A DNA stretch of 64,000 nt from Actinomadura sp. CNU-125 (lineage in GTDB: Bacteria > Actinomycetota > Actinomycetes > Streptosporangiales > Streptosporangiaceae): assembly GCF_001942465.1 (NCBI RefSeq), contig NZ_MKJY01000581.1:25896-89895 (forward strand). The letters run 5' to 3'. The position numbers and the translations under genes were made by a program. A model generated the notes under the pieces. That model searched no databases, had not been told where the DNA came from, and worked only from the letters and a program-made list of their open reading frames with translations. This document shows, piece after piece, positions 10,055 through 18,888 of the stretch. Positions within the stretch are counted from its first letter, which is position 1; the number at the start of each line of letters is the position of its first letter.

Positions 10055-10538
10055 TTGTCCCGCATCAGCCTGAAAGCCGCGGCCATCTCCACGACCGCCG
10101 CGGCCGCCCTCACCGTCGCCATGACCGCCACCCCCGCGCTGGCCTGGCCGGCCGGCACCTTCACCGCCACCCTCGACGGCACCATGGTCATCGACGCGGG
10201 CATCCCCGCCTCGTGCACCGAGTCCGTGCTCTCCGGCACCGTCACCGCGGACGGCCAGCTCTCGGTCACCGACGCTCCGTCGGCGGCTGCGGCGTCACCG
10301 TCACGCCGGAGGACCTGCCGTGGGAAGCAGCCTCAGCAACGGCGTCGCGACCTTCAGCGGCTTCTCGATGAGCGCGATCGGCTGCACCTTCGGCGGCAAC
10401 CTGACCGGGTCCTACTCCGGCGGCGAGACCTTCCCGGTCACCGCCACGTTCACCGAGCAGACCGTCCAGAAGACGAGCGGCTTCCTCTGCCCGTCCTCCG
10501 CCACCGTCACCGCCTCGTACACCTTCTCCCAGCCCTGA
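10055..10538 (+). pseudogene. small secreted protein of unknown function, frameshifted twice
   Basis: The product begins at TTG 10055 (GAGG 8 bases upstream) with a clear signal peptide ending TPALA and a mature start AWPAGTFTATLDGTM. After LSVTD the coherent sequence moves to another frame (SVGGCGVTVTPEDLPWE, from about 10276) and then to a third (SLSNGVATFSGFSMSAIGCT, from about 10330) to the stop at 10538. Restoring one base at each point gives a continuous Gly/Thr/Ser-rich protein of about 161 residues that looks like a secreted beta-rich domain. I do not recognise the family well enough to name a function. The shifts may be real decay or sequence errors. Confidence 0.65.
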
Positions 10539-10552
10539 TCCACCGCACCGTA

Positions 10553-10578
10553 GGCCCCGGCGGGCGCCCGCCGGGGCC
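10553..10578. terminator. hairpin between convergent genes
   Basis: GGCCCCGGCGGG and CCCGCCGGGGCC form a perfect 12-base stem around two bases. It lies between the stop of the secreted-protein gene and the stop of the last gene of the mce operon, and can serve both. Confidence 0.7.
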
Positions 10579-10595
10579 ACGGCCCGTCCGCGCGG

Positions 10596-11456
10596 TCACT
10601 CGTCGGGCGACGCCCCCGGCGTGGGCACGGCCGCCCCGCCGCCGTCGCCCTGCTGCTTCCCGTCGGGGTCGGTCATGGTCTCCTGCGCGGCGCCGATCGA
10701 GGTCACCTCGGTCACGCGCCACTGCCCGTCCTTGAGCGTCAGCCGCATGTCCAGGTGCGAGCCCAGCACCCGCCGGGTGCCCGCCGAGCTGCGCACCTCC
10801 GAGTCCATCACCACGATCGCCCGCGCGGTCGACTCGTCGACGTCCCCGAGGTAGACGGCCCGCACGGTCGCGGACGCGTCCGCCTTGAGCTTGGTGATGA
10901 CGCCTTCGAGCCCGCCCGTGAACGCGACGTCGTAGGTCTTGGCGAAGTCCTCCGACGCGAGCGACAGCACCCGGTTCCGGGCGTCCTGCAGATGCTCGTG
11001 GTCGTAGCTGAGCAGCGCCTGCCCGAACTCGCCCGCCTGCTCCTTCACCGCGCTCCGCGCCGCTTCCTCCTGCGCGGCCTGATCCGCCCGGTACCACTGC
11101 AACCCGGCCGTCACGACCGCCGCGACCAGGACCACGGCGACCGCCGCACGAACGAGCAACCCCCGCCGCCGCGCGCGCCCCTCGGCGTCGGCCGTCGCGG
11201 CTTTCTCGCTCTTCGCGAGCTTCTCGGAGTCCGCGAGCTCTTCGCCCTCCCCGGGCGCGTCCGCCTCGGCGGACGTCTCGGCCTTCGCCGACTTCGCGTC
11301 CTCCGCAGGCGCCTCGCCCGTCTCGTCCTTCGCGGACGTCTCGGGCTCGGGCTCGGTGTCCGGCTTCTCGACGTCCTCGGTCTTCGCGGTCTTCACGGCC
11401 TCGGGGTCGGCTTCGGTCCGGTCGTCCGCCTCGGCGGTCTCGACGTCGGCTGGCAT
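10596..11456 (-). CDS. Mce-associated membrane protein
   Basis: Last gene of the mce operon; 286 residues. Residues 1-95 are a low-complexity acidic Ala/Glu/Lys region, followed by basic RARRRG and one membrane segment (about 99-118, LLVRAAVAVVLVAAVVTAGL). The rest is a periplasm-side domain like the Mas/NTF2-like Mce-associated proteins, with LSLASEDFAKTYDVAF and KDGQWRVTEVT. By family knowledge such proteins stabilise the MCE transport complex. The long charged N-terminal region would be cytoplasmic, and is longer than in most relatives. Confidence 0.85.
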   Translation of the reverse strand: MPADVETAEADDRTEADPEAVKTAKTEDVEKPDTEPEPETSAKDETGEAPAEDAKSAKAETSAEADAPGEGEELADSEKLAKSEKAATADAEGRARRRGLLVRAAVAVVLVAAVVTAGLQWYRADQAAQEEAARSAVKEQAGEFGQALLSYDHEHLQDARNRVLSLASEDFAKTYDVAFTGGLEGVITKLKADASATVRAVYLGDVDESTARAIVVMDSEVRSSAGTRRVLGSHLDMRLTLKDGQWRVTEVTSIGAAQETMTDPDGKQQGDGGGAAVPTPGASPDE

Positions 11457-11472
11457 CGGTTCCTCCTTCCGG

Positions 11473-11775
11473 TCATTTCTGCTTGCGGAACCGCATGGTC
11501 CACACGGTGCGGGCGGCGGCGGCCAGCAGGACGAGCGCGGCCAGCGCCGGTGGCCACAGGGGGAGCCCGCCGTCGGACGCCTCGTCGCCGGCGTTCACCG
11601 GACGCGACGACATCGCGGGGTCCGCGCCGGGCGTCGGCTGCGTCCCGGGCCCGGACGGCGCCGCGCGTCCGCCACCGTCGCCCCCGCCCCCGTCTGCGTC
11701 CGCGTCCTCGTCCTTGTCCTTGGACGAGGCGTTCTGTGCGGCGCACAGGGTCAGTTCGGCGGCCTTCGGACGGGG
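11473..11775 (-). other. possible C-terminal extension of the last MCE protein, read in a shifted frame
   Basis: Just before the MCE stop at 11751 the neighbouring frame reads PKAAELTLCAAQNASS, then a charged Gly/Asp linker and a hydrophobic segment (WPPALAALVLLAAAARTVW) followed by RFRKQK. No plausible start codon with a ribosome binding site opens this as a separate gene. Adding one C to the run of five C at about 11770-11774 would join it to the MCE protein. It may thus be a membrane-anchored tail lost to a frameshift; alternatively it is a small translationally coupled protein. Confidence 0.4.
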
Positions 11776-12773
11776 GCGCGGGTCGCGTACTCGGTGGCGG
11801 CGTCGCTTCCGGCGACGGTGACGACCGGGGTGACGCGCAGGTACGGGCCCGTGGCGTCGCGGGCGGTGATGTCGGTGACGAGGGCCTTCAGGGTCGGGAC
11901 CATCTCCAGGACGTGCCGGATCTTCGCCGAGTTCGCCGACGTCATGAGGGGTTCGGACGGCATGGCGGCGGCGGTCAGCAGGCACCCGAGGCCGGGCCGC
12001 GACCTCTGCAGGAGGTCGTTGATCTCCGCGAGGGCGCCGGGGCCGTCGTCGAGGACGGTCTCCAGGTGCTCGCGGTTCTGCCGGATCGTCGCGGTGACGG
12101 CCGCGAGGTCGTTCGCGCCGGACGCGAGCGACCGCCGGTGGTTCGTGAGGGTGGAGGTGAGCCGGGTGAGTTCGACGGCGAGGGCGTCGAGGGTTCCGGC
12201 GTCGGCCGCGAGGGTCTTGGTGAGCTGGTGCGAGTCGCCGATGATCGAGTTGATGGAGCCGCCGCGGCCCTCCAGGCCGGTGGCCGCCTCGTGCACGAGG
12301 GTCTGCGCGTCGCGGGGGTCGACGGCCCGCAGCGTCTCGTTGAGCCCGCGGAAGAGCTGCTGGTAGTCGACGGTCGCCTCGGTGCGGCTCACCGGGATCC
12401 GGTCGCCCTCCGCCAGCGATTCGTCCCCCGGACGGGACGGCGGCGTCAGCTCGATGTACGGCTCCCCGATCGCGGACTTGCGCAGGACGCGCGCGCCCGC
12501 GCCCGCCGGGACGTCCGTCCCGCGGTCTAGGTCGAGCCGGACGTCGACGTGGCCGTCGCGGAGTTCGACGCCGCCGACCGTCCCGACGTGGACGCCGAGG
12601 TGCGTGACCTCCTGGTCGGGGCGCAGGCCCGGGGACGTCTGGAACTGGACGGTCACGTGGTACGGCCGTTCGAGCGCGTCGATCGTGATGATGCTGCTGA
12701 CGGCCCAGACGGCGAGGACGACGCCGAGCACGGCGAAGAACACGAGGTTGATGACGATCCGGGGCTGTTTCAC
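11751..12773 (-). CDS. MCE family protein (MceF position)
   Basis: Sixth MCE protein of the operon, 340 residues as read. A membrane segment at about 7-28 (INLVFFAVLGVVLAVWAVSS) is followed by the MlaD/MCE domain (HVTVQFQTSPGLRPDQEVTH to IGEPYIELTPP) and a long helical region (LRAVDPRDAQTLVHEAATGL and onward). MCE proteins form a hexameric tunnel carrying lipids from the outside to the YrbE permeases. GTG at 12773 overlaps the previous stop (GTGA). The C-terminus may be shortened by a one-base shift near 11772. Confidence 0.88.
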   Translation of the reverse strand: MKQPRIVINLVFFAVLGVVLAVWAVSSIITIDALERPYHVTVQFQTSPGLRPDQEVTHLGVHVGTVGGVELRDGHVDVRLDLDRGTDVPAGAGARVLRKSAIGEPYIELTPPSRPGDESLAEGDRIPVSRTEATVDYQQLFRGLNETLRAVDPRDAQTLVHEAATGLEGRGGSINSIIGDSHQLTKTLAADAGTLDALAVELTRLTSTLTNHRRSLASGANDLAAVTATIRQNREHLETVLDDGPGALAEINDLLQRSRPGLGCLLTAAAMPSEPLMTSANSAKIRHVLEMVPTLKALVTDITARDATGPYLRVTPVVTVAGSDAATEYATRAPVRRPPN

Positions 12774-13759
12774 GGGCGGGGTCCCATCAGGTTCCACGGC
12801 TGCCGCTGCTCGGTCCGGGCGGTGGTGCCGGGCTGCGGGAGGAACCCCTTGAGCCACAGGAACAGGAGCGCCTGGCCGCTGTGCGAGACGGACGGCCCGT
12901 TCAGGAACTTCACCACGGCGTTGGCGAGCGCCTTCAGGTCCTCGCCGCCCCGGACGGCGGCGGCGAGCAGGCCGTCGGCCCGCTTGAGCAGCGCGGCGAG
13001 GCGCGCGGCGTGCCGCGACTGCACGTTGGCGTTGACCGATTCGCCGAGCTTCGTCAGTTCCTGGACGGCCTTCTTCACCTGCGCCCGGTCGTTCTGCAGG
13101 CGTTCGGTGGCGAGCTGAATATTGCCGGGGAGGTCGTCGATGGTCTCGCTGCCCGCGCGGAGCGAGTGCCCGAGCTCGGCGAGGTCGTCCATGGCGCGTC
13201 CGAGTTCGGTACTGGCGGCGGCGTAGGAGTCCGACACCTCGGCGGCCCGCTTGATGAGGGTGTTGAGCCGTTCGCCCCGGCCGCCGAGGGCGGCCGCCGA
13301 CTCGCGGCTGATCGTGGAGATCTCCTGGCCGCCGAGCGCGGCGAGGAGCGGGCCGAGCCGCGCGCTGATCTGTTCGAGGTCCGGCTGGACGGACGTCTTG
13401 CCGATCGCCGCGCCGGACGCGAGGTACGGCCCGGCGCTCAGCTCGCCGGGCGGCTGCAGCTTCACGTAGTTCTCGCCGAGCAGGGACGTCTTGGCGATCG
13501 CCGCCGTGGTGCCGACGGGCACCCGGACCTCGTCCTTGAGGGACATCGTGACCTCGGCCTGGTGCCCGGACAGCTCGATCCCGACGACGGTGCCGACGCG
13601 GATGTCGGAGATCTGCACGCTGTGGCCGACGACGAGGCTCTGCACGTCGTCGAACTTCGCGGTCAGCCGCATGTCGCCGGTGGGGGCGCCGATCGTCTGC
13701 AGGGTGCAGCCGCTCGCGCCCAGCAGCAGGGCGACCGCCAGCACGACTCGGGTGATCAT
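12770..13759 (-). CDS. MCE family lipoprotein (MceE position)
   Basis: 329 residues. The N-terminus ITRVVLAVALLLGASGC is a lipoprotein signal with lipobox GASGC, as in the LprK/MceE subfamily. The MCE domain follows (MRLTAKFDDVQSLVVGHSVQ, with LLGENYVKLQPP at its end), then a helical tail. It would be part of the heterohexameric Mce shuttle in the cell envelope. ATG at 13759 overlaps the preceding stop as ATGA, and its own stop overlaps the next start, showing tight translational coupling. Confidence 0.92.
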   Translation of the reverse strand: MITRVVLAVALLLGASGCTLQTIGAPTGDMRLTAKFDDVQSLVVGHSVQISDIRVGTVVGIELSGHQAEVTMSLKDEVRVPVGTTAAIAKTSLLGENYVKLQPPGELSAGPYLASGAAIGKTSVQPDLEQISARLGPLLAALGGQEISTISRESAAALGGRGERLNTLIKRAAEVSDSYAAASTELGRAMDDLAELGHSLRAGSETIDDLPGNIQLATERLQNDRAQVKKAVQELTKLGESVNANVQSRHAARLAALLKRADGLLAAAVRGGEDLKALANAVVKFLNGPSVSHSGQALLFLWLKGFLPQPGTTARTEQRQPWNLMGPRP

Positions 13760-14783
13760 CGCGGCCCCTCCGTGCAGTTCCCGAGCGCGGGCTGCCCCTC
13801 CAAGCACGGGACGGTCCCCCAGCCCATCGCGTCGAACAGCGGCTGGAGCCACGCGCGGACGCTGCCCTGGACGACGACGCGGATCGTCGCGACGTGGTTC
13901 TTCTTGTCCCAGCCTTCGACGGCGACGTCGGCGAACGTGCCGAGCGCGTCGATGGCCTGGTTGAGCGAGCCCGCGTTGGCCTTCAGCGACAGCACGATGT
14001 TCGACAGGTCGGAGACGGTGCTGGGCAGCGTCTCCTTGTAGGCGGTGACGAGGACGCGGCTCTCCCGGATCGCGGCGGCGAGCCCCTGGATGAACTGCGT
14101 GAGCCGCGCGCGTTCCACGGTGAGGTCGTGGCTGACCGTGCCGAACGAGTCGATGAGCTCGCCGAGGCGCTTGTCGCGCTCGTTGAGTTCGGCGGCGAGG
14201 GTGCGGAGCCCGCCCGCGAGGGACACGATCCGCTCGTCCTGCGCGGCGAGGTTCTCGGTCAGGTCGGCGGTGCCGCGCAGCGCGTCGTTGATGTCGCCGC
14301 CGCGTCCGCGCAGGTCGTGGGCGCGCGGCCGACGGCGTCCCCGAGCTGCTTCGGGTCGATGGACTTGTTGAGCCGGGCGAACGCGGCGAGCGCGTCGTCG
14401 ATCTCGACGGGCAGCTTCGTGCGTTCCTGCGGGATCACCATGCCGGACGGCGCCTTGGGCGCGCCCGGCTGCCACGGCGGGGACAGGACGACGAAGCGTT
14501 CGCCGAGCGCGTTCGCGGACGCGATCGCGGCGCGGGCGTCGCGGCGGACCGGGACCGCCTCGTCGATCTCCAGCTCGACCTTGACCCTGTTCTCCTCGGT
14601 CGTGATGCCGACGACGCTCCCGGCGTCCGCGCCCATGATCCGCACGCGGGACTGCTCGTACAGGGAGGTCGTCTTGGCGAAGTACACGGTGAGCCGGTAG
14701 GTGCCGTCGCCGGGGGCGAGGGCGCAGCCGCCGGTGGCGCCCGTCAGGACGAGCGCGGCGGCGGCCGCGACGAGACGTCTCAT
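13756..14783 (-). pseudogene. MCE family lipoprotein (MceD position), frameshifted
   Basis: The product starts RRLVAAAAALVLTGATGGC, a lipoprotein signal, and has an MCE domain (YRLTVYFAKTTSLYEQSRVR to GERFVVLSPPW). At about 14325 the coherent sequence passes from one frame (DPKQLGDAVGRA) to the next (HDLRGRGGDINDALRGTADL) and continues to the stop at 13756. One missing base in the GCGCGCCC stretch explains it; restored, the protein has about 342 residues, the usual length. Because all neighbours are intact and coupled, a sequence error is more likely than true loss. The ATG overlaps the previous stop by one base (TGATG). Confidence 0.88.
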
Positions 14784-15823
14784 CACCGTCCTCCGTTCGC
14801 GGGCGTCTCGGGCAGTCGCCCGACCAGGTCGCCCAGGTCCTTCGGGGACAGGGGGCCGAGGCCGGTGGCGACGACGTCGAGCCAGGGGCCGCGCCCGCCG
14901 ACCCCGGACAGTCCGCTGAGGGTCGGGCCCGCCCAGGCGAGCAGCTCGTTGAAGTCGCCGGTGCGGGGGCGCAGGGTGCCGAGCGTCTTCTGCAGGTCGG
15001 CCATGACGGTTTCGAGTTTCTTCTGCTGCTGGTCGATCAGTTTCGTGAGGGACGAGACCGTGCGTCCGCCGCTGCCGAGGAACGTCGCCAGTTCGGTCTT
15101 GCGCCGCTGGAGTTCGTCCAGCATGAGCCGCACGTTGCTGAGCAGTGCGGACAGCTGCTTCTCCTTCGTGCGGGCGAGTTCGAGGACGCGGTCGCCGTTG
15201 GTGAGGAGCTTCTCGATCTGCAGTTCGGACTCGTTGACGGTCCGGGCCAGGTCGGCGAGGTTGGTGAGGGTCCGGCTGAGCCGGCCCCGGTCGTCCGAGC
15301 TCACCCCGTTCAGTTCCGTGAGGATCCGGTCGATGGACTTCGTGTCGAGCCGGGTGATGGTCTCGGTCGACTTGTTCAGCACGTCGTTGATGGTGGCGGG
15401 CGTCCCGGTCCGGTCGAGGGGGACGCGGCGCCGCTCGTCCGACAGGTCCGCCAGGTGCGGCGTGGTGACCGGGCCGGACAGCCGCAGGTAGCGGCCGCCG
15501 AGGACGCTCGCGACCTCGACGTCCGCGCGGGTCGCGGGCCCGAGGTCGACCTCCGCGTCGACCTCGAAGGTGACGAGCACGCGTCCCTTCTCCCAGTTCG
15601 GTTCGACGGCGGTGACCTCGCCCGCGCGGATCCCGGCGACCCGCACCTCGTCCCCGGACTTCAGCCCGCCGGTCTCGGCGAACACCCCGGTGACGGTGTA
15701 GCGGTTGAGGAGCAGGCCCTCGGTGCCGATCAGGTAGACGGCGGCGACCAGTGCGAGCAGGGTGCACGACGACACCAGGCCGACGGTGATCCGGTTGCGG
15801 TCGCGCAGCGAGCCGAGCGGCAT
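14783..15823 (-). CDS. MCE family protein (MceC position)
   Basis: 346 residues. Membrane segment at about 13-33 (TVGLVSSCTLLALVAAVYLI), then the MCE domain (RYTVTGVFAETGGLKSGDEV to LGGRYLRLSGP) and a long coiled-coil-prone helical region (RLDTKSIDRILTELNGVSSD onward, rich in Leu/Glu/Lys). In Mce complexes these helices build the long lipid-conducting needle. ATG overlaps the preceding stop. Substrate specificity cannot be read from the sequence. Confidence 0.92.
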   Translation of the reverse strand: MPLGSLRDRNRITVGLVSSCTLLALVAAVYLIGTEGLLLNRYTVTGVFAETGGLKSGDEVRVAGIRAGEVTAVEPNWEKGRVLVTFEVDAEVDLGPATRADVEVASVLGGRYLRLSGPVTTPHLADLSDERRRVPLDRTGTPATINDVLNKSTETITRLDTKSIDRILTELNGVSSDDRGRLSRTLTNLADLARTVNESELQIEKLLTNGDRVLELARTKEKQLSALLSNVRLMLDELQRRKTELATFLGSGGRTVSSLTKLIDQQQKKLETVMADLQKTLGTLRPRTGDFNELLAWAGPTLSGLSGVGGRGPWLDVVATGLGPLSPKDLGDLVGRLPETPANGGR

Positions 15824-17004
15824 CAGGCGCCTCCCACCAGCAGGTTCCGCAGCGCACCCGCGGAGTCGATGCGGACGCGGCCGCCGGTCGACGCCGCGGG
15901 CTGCGTCCCGCCCTTCGTCCCGCCGCTCGTCCCGCTCGTCCCGGACGCGCCGGTCTCGCGGGCGCCCGGCAGCCGGGTCGGGTACGGGCAGGGCGGCACG
16001 GCGAGGGACAGGCAGGGGATGGCGGCCTCGATGTAGGTGCCGTTGTCGGTGGCGGCGAAGATGTGCTGCAGCTTCGGCGTCGCCGTGCCGAGCACCTCCG
16101 CGAGCGTCCCGACGTTGCGCCGGACGCCGCCGGTCAGCTGGGACAGCCGCGTCACGACGGCGGCGAGTTCGGCGCTGTTGCCCGCGAGCACCTGGTCGGA
16201 GGTGCGCGCCATCGCCGCGAGTTCCACGATGGCGTCGTCGACGAGCCGCCGGTTGTCGGCGAACGCGCCGCTCAGCTCCACCAGCCCGTCGACCGCCTTG
16301 CCGATCTGCTCGTCGCGGCGCGCGATGATCTCGGTGATGGTGGCGTAGTCGTCGAGCATCTGCTTGAGCGTGGCGCGGCGCGCCGCGATCGTCGACGACA
16401 GCTGGTCGACGTTCACGATCAGCCGGTCGATCTCGCCCGCGTTGCCGTTGAGCGCCTGCGCCAGCGACACCAGGACGGTGTTGACCTGCTGCGGGTCGAT
16501 GCTCTCGGTCAGCGGGGCGAGCTGGTCGATGAGGGCGCCCGCGTCGACGACCGACCGGGTGCGGGTGATGTGCGCGCCCGGACGCATCGGCTCGGGGCTC
16601 GTCCCGGGGATGAGGTAGACGACGCGGCTGCCCATCGCGTCGCGCCAGCGGATCGCGGCCTCGCTGTCGGACGGCACGGTCACCGACTCGTTCACGTGCA
16701 TCCGCACCTTCGCGCGGCCGTCGACGATCTTCAGTTCCTCGACGCGTCCCACCGGGGCGCCCGCGATCTTGACCTCGTCGCCGACGGCGAGCCCGCTGGC
16801 GTCGTCGAACGTGGCCGACACCGTCCAGCCGTCGGCGAAGCTCAGCCGGGCGATCTGCGCGCCGATGAACGCGGTGAGCAGCCCGGTCACGGTCACGAAC
16901 GCGGCGAGCCGGACGACCAGCCCGATGCGGGCCCGCGAACGCTTCGGCGCGCCCGTCTTCGCGGCGCGGCCCTTCGGCCTGCGGATTCTCGGGATGCGGG
17001 CCAT
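15823..17004 (-). CDS. MCE family protein (MceB position)
   Basis: 393 residues. A basic N-terminus (RIRRPKGRAAKTGAPKRSRA) precedes a membrane segment at about 29-49; the MCE domain runs from WTVSATFDDASGLAVGDEVK to GSRVVYLIPG, and the helical region continues to about residue 330. The C-terminal tail is Gly/Thr/Ser-rich (GASGTSGTSGGTKGGTQ), probably flexible. It is coupled to both neighbours by close or overlapping stop and start codons. Confidence 0.92.
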   Translation of the reverse strand: MARIPRIRRPKGRAAKTGAPKRSRARIGLVVRLAAFVTVTGLLTAFIGAQIARLSFADGWTVSATFDDASGLAVGDEVKIAGAPVGRVEELKIVDGRAKVRMHVNESVTVPSDSEAAIRWRDAMGSRVVYLIPGTSPEPMRPGAHITRTRSVVDAGALIDQLAPLTESIDPQQVNTVLVSLAQALNGNAGEIDRLIVNVDQLSSTIAARRATLKQMLDDYATITEIIARRDEQIGKAVDGLVELSGAFADNRRLVDDAIVELAAMARTSDQVLAGNSAELAAVVTRLSQLTGGVRRNVGTLAEVLGTATPKLQHIFAATDNGTYIEAAIPCLSLAVPPCPYPTRLPGARETGASGTSGTSGGTKGGTQPAASTGGRVRIDSAGALRNLLVGGA

Positions 17005-17005
17005 G

Positions 17006-18025
17006 TCAGCGGCCTCCCTGCGGGCAGATCCCGACGATCAGCCGGCACGGGTCGGTCGGCAGGAGGCCCTGGGTGCGGATGTAGTTCTTGCCCTCGGGAC
17101 CCGCCAGCGAGGTCAGGTCCCCATAGAGCGGGAGGATCTGGTTGCCGGTGCGGACACCGTCCCCGACCAGCCCGAGCTGGGCGTAGATGACGGCGGCGGT
17201 GCGCTCGGCGGAGCGGAACGACTCGCGGAGCTGCCCGCCGCGCTTGCCGAACCCGTGCGAGACGAACCCGGACAGGTCGGAGATCTCGTCGGCGAACTCG
17301 CCGAGCCGTCCGGTGCCGCCCGCGGCCGTGTCCTCGATCAGGGTGTTGGCGTCGCCGCCGATCGCGACGAGGTCGTCGCCGGTGCCCGACGCGGCGAGCG
17401 TCCCGGTCAGCCCGGCGGCGTCGGTGAGGAACCTGCGCGCCTCGACGCGGCGGCGGTGCGCCACGTTCACCAGCACCGCCGCCTGGTCGATCGTCTCGCC
17501 GAGCCGCACGCCCCGCCCGTTCAGGCCCTGCGACACGGTGTGGACGATCGTGGCGACCTCGGTCGGGTCGATCGCGCTCAGCGTCGCGTCGGCCTGCGCG
17601 AGCAGGTTCGACAGGTCCTGCGGGTCGGACGTCCGCTCGATCGTCGCACCGGACGCCAGGAACGGGCCGTCGTGCTCGCCGTTCCCGGGGGTCAGCTCGA
17701 CGAACTTCGGGCCGAACGCCGAGGCGGGCTCGACCGACGCCGACACGGTCGTCGGCACGCGGACCCCCGGGTCCAGGCGGAGCGTCAGCCGCGCCCGTCC
17801 GGCGCCGGTCAGCTCCATCGACTCGACGGACCCGATCGTCACGCCGCGGACCTTGACGGGCGCGCCGTCGCCGAGGCCCTGCCCGGCCTGCCCGAACACC
17901 GCGACCAGCCGGGTGCCCTCGGCCTGGTACGGCTTGGTCACCAGGACGTAGACGCCGAGTGCGGTCAGCGCGATCGTCAGCAGCGAGATGAGCAGCGCCC
18001 GGGGAAGTGGAATGTCATGGTTCAT
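17006..18025 (-). CDS. MCE family protein (MceA position)
   Basis: First MCE gene after the two permease genes; 339 residues. Membrane segment at about 8-28 (RALLISLLTIALTALGVYVL), MCE domain from GTRLVAVFGQAGQGLGDGAP to FGPKFVELTPG, then a helical region and the short C-terminal block DPCRLIVGICPQGG. ATG at 18025 overlaps the stop of the second permease gene (ATGA). Gene order YrbE-YrbE-MceA matches the canonical mce operon. Confidence 0.93.
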   Translation of the reverse strand: MNHDIPLPRALLISLLTIALTALGVYVLVTKPYQAEGTRLVAVFGQAGQGLGDGAPVKVRGVTIGSVESMELTGAGRARLTLRLDPGVRVPTTVSASVEPASAFGPKFVELTPGNGEHDGPFLASGATIERTSDPQDLSNLLAQADATLSAIDPTEVATIVHTVSQGLNGRGVRLGETIDQAAVLVNVAHRRRVEARRFLTDAAGLTGTLAASGTGDDLVAIGGDANTLIEDTAAGGTGRLGEFADEISDLSGFVSHGFGKRGGQLRESFRSAERTAAVIYAQLGLVGDGVRTGNQILPLYGDLTSLAGPEGKNYIRTQGLLPTDPCRLIVGICPQGGR

Positions 18026-18888
18026 CCGGTCAACCTCACGGTCGCTCCGTTGCCCCAGAAGACGTAGGAGAGCAGCAGGTTCAGCGTGACGATCGTGATG
18101 ATCGACAGCCGGATCGCGCGTCCGGACGCCCGCCCGACCCCGGCCGGGCCGCCGCTCGCGTAGTAGCCGTAGTAGCAGTGGATCGTGATCACCGCGAAGG
18201 CGAACACCCCCACCTTGATCGCGCTGTAGACCAGGTCGATCGTCGGCAGGTACAGCGTGAAGTAGTAGTCGTAGACGCCCGGCGCCAGGTCGAAGAACTG
18301 GGTGCTGATCAGCCGGGTGGAGAAGAAGCTCGCGAACAGGGCGATCAGGTAGAGCGGGACGAGCGCGATCAGCGCGGCCATCACGCGGGTGCAGACCAGG
18401 TACGCGAACGAGCCGATGCCCATCACTTCGAGCGCGTCGATCTCCTCGGAGATCCGCATCGCGCCCAGCTCGGCGGTGAACGCCGACCCGCACTGCGCCG
18501 CCAGCGCCGTCGCGGCGATCACCGGGGTGATCTCGCGGACGTTCGCGAACGACCCGACCAGCCCCATGAACGACTCCGCGCCGATCGACTCCAGGCCGGT
18601 GTAGCCCTGCAGCCCGACCTCGGTGCCGACGAAGAACGCCATCGTGAAGATCACGAAGATCATGCCGCCGCCGACGACCGTCGCGCCCGCGCCCACGACG
18701 ATGTCGCTGACGTGCCGGGCGACCGTCTTGGCGTACTTGCGGCGCAGGATCAGGTCGCGGACCGAGTACAGCAGCACCCGGTAGATGAACACCGGCCACT
18801 GCGCCAGGTCGCCGCTGCGCCGCAGCACCGCGGACCCGGCCGCCGTCAACCGCTCGGACTGCCGCATGGACAGCAGGGGCGCGGCCAT
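18022..18888 (-). CDS. YrbE/MlaE family permease, second subunit
   Basis: 288-residue integral membrane protein of the MlaE family, the permease through which Mce-delivered lipids cross the cytoplasmic membrane. Hydrophobic segments include GAGATVVGGGMIFVIFTMAF and VCTRVMAALIALVPLYLIAL; the family core is seen as FTAELGAMRISEEIDALEVM. It would work with the first permease and with an MceG-type ATPase, which is not encoded in the window. ATG at 18888 overlaps the previous stop by one base. Confidence 0.94.
   Translation of the reverse strand: MAAPLLSMRQSERLTAAGSAVLRRSGDLAQWPVFIYRVLLYSVRDLILRRKYAKTVARHVSDIVVGAGATVVGGGMIFVIFTMAFFVGTEVGLQGYTGLESIGAESFMGLVGSFANVREITPVIAATALAAQCGSAFTAELGAMRISEEIDALEVMGIGSFAYLVCTRVMAALIALVPLYLIALFASFFSTRLISTQFFDLAPGVYDYYFTLYLPTIDLVYSAIKVGVFAFAVITIHCYYGYYASGGPAGVGRASGRAIRLSIITIVTLNLLLSYVFWGNGATVRLTG

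Noticed and set aside
10240..10340. Programmed ribosomal frameshifting in the secreted-protein gene
   Set aside because: No slippery heptamer or downstream pseudoknot is apparent, and similar breaks occur in many unrelated genes of the window, which favours sequence error or decay.
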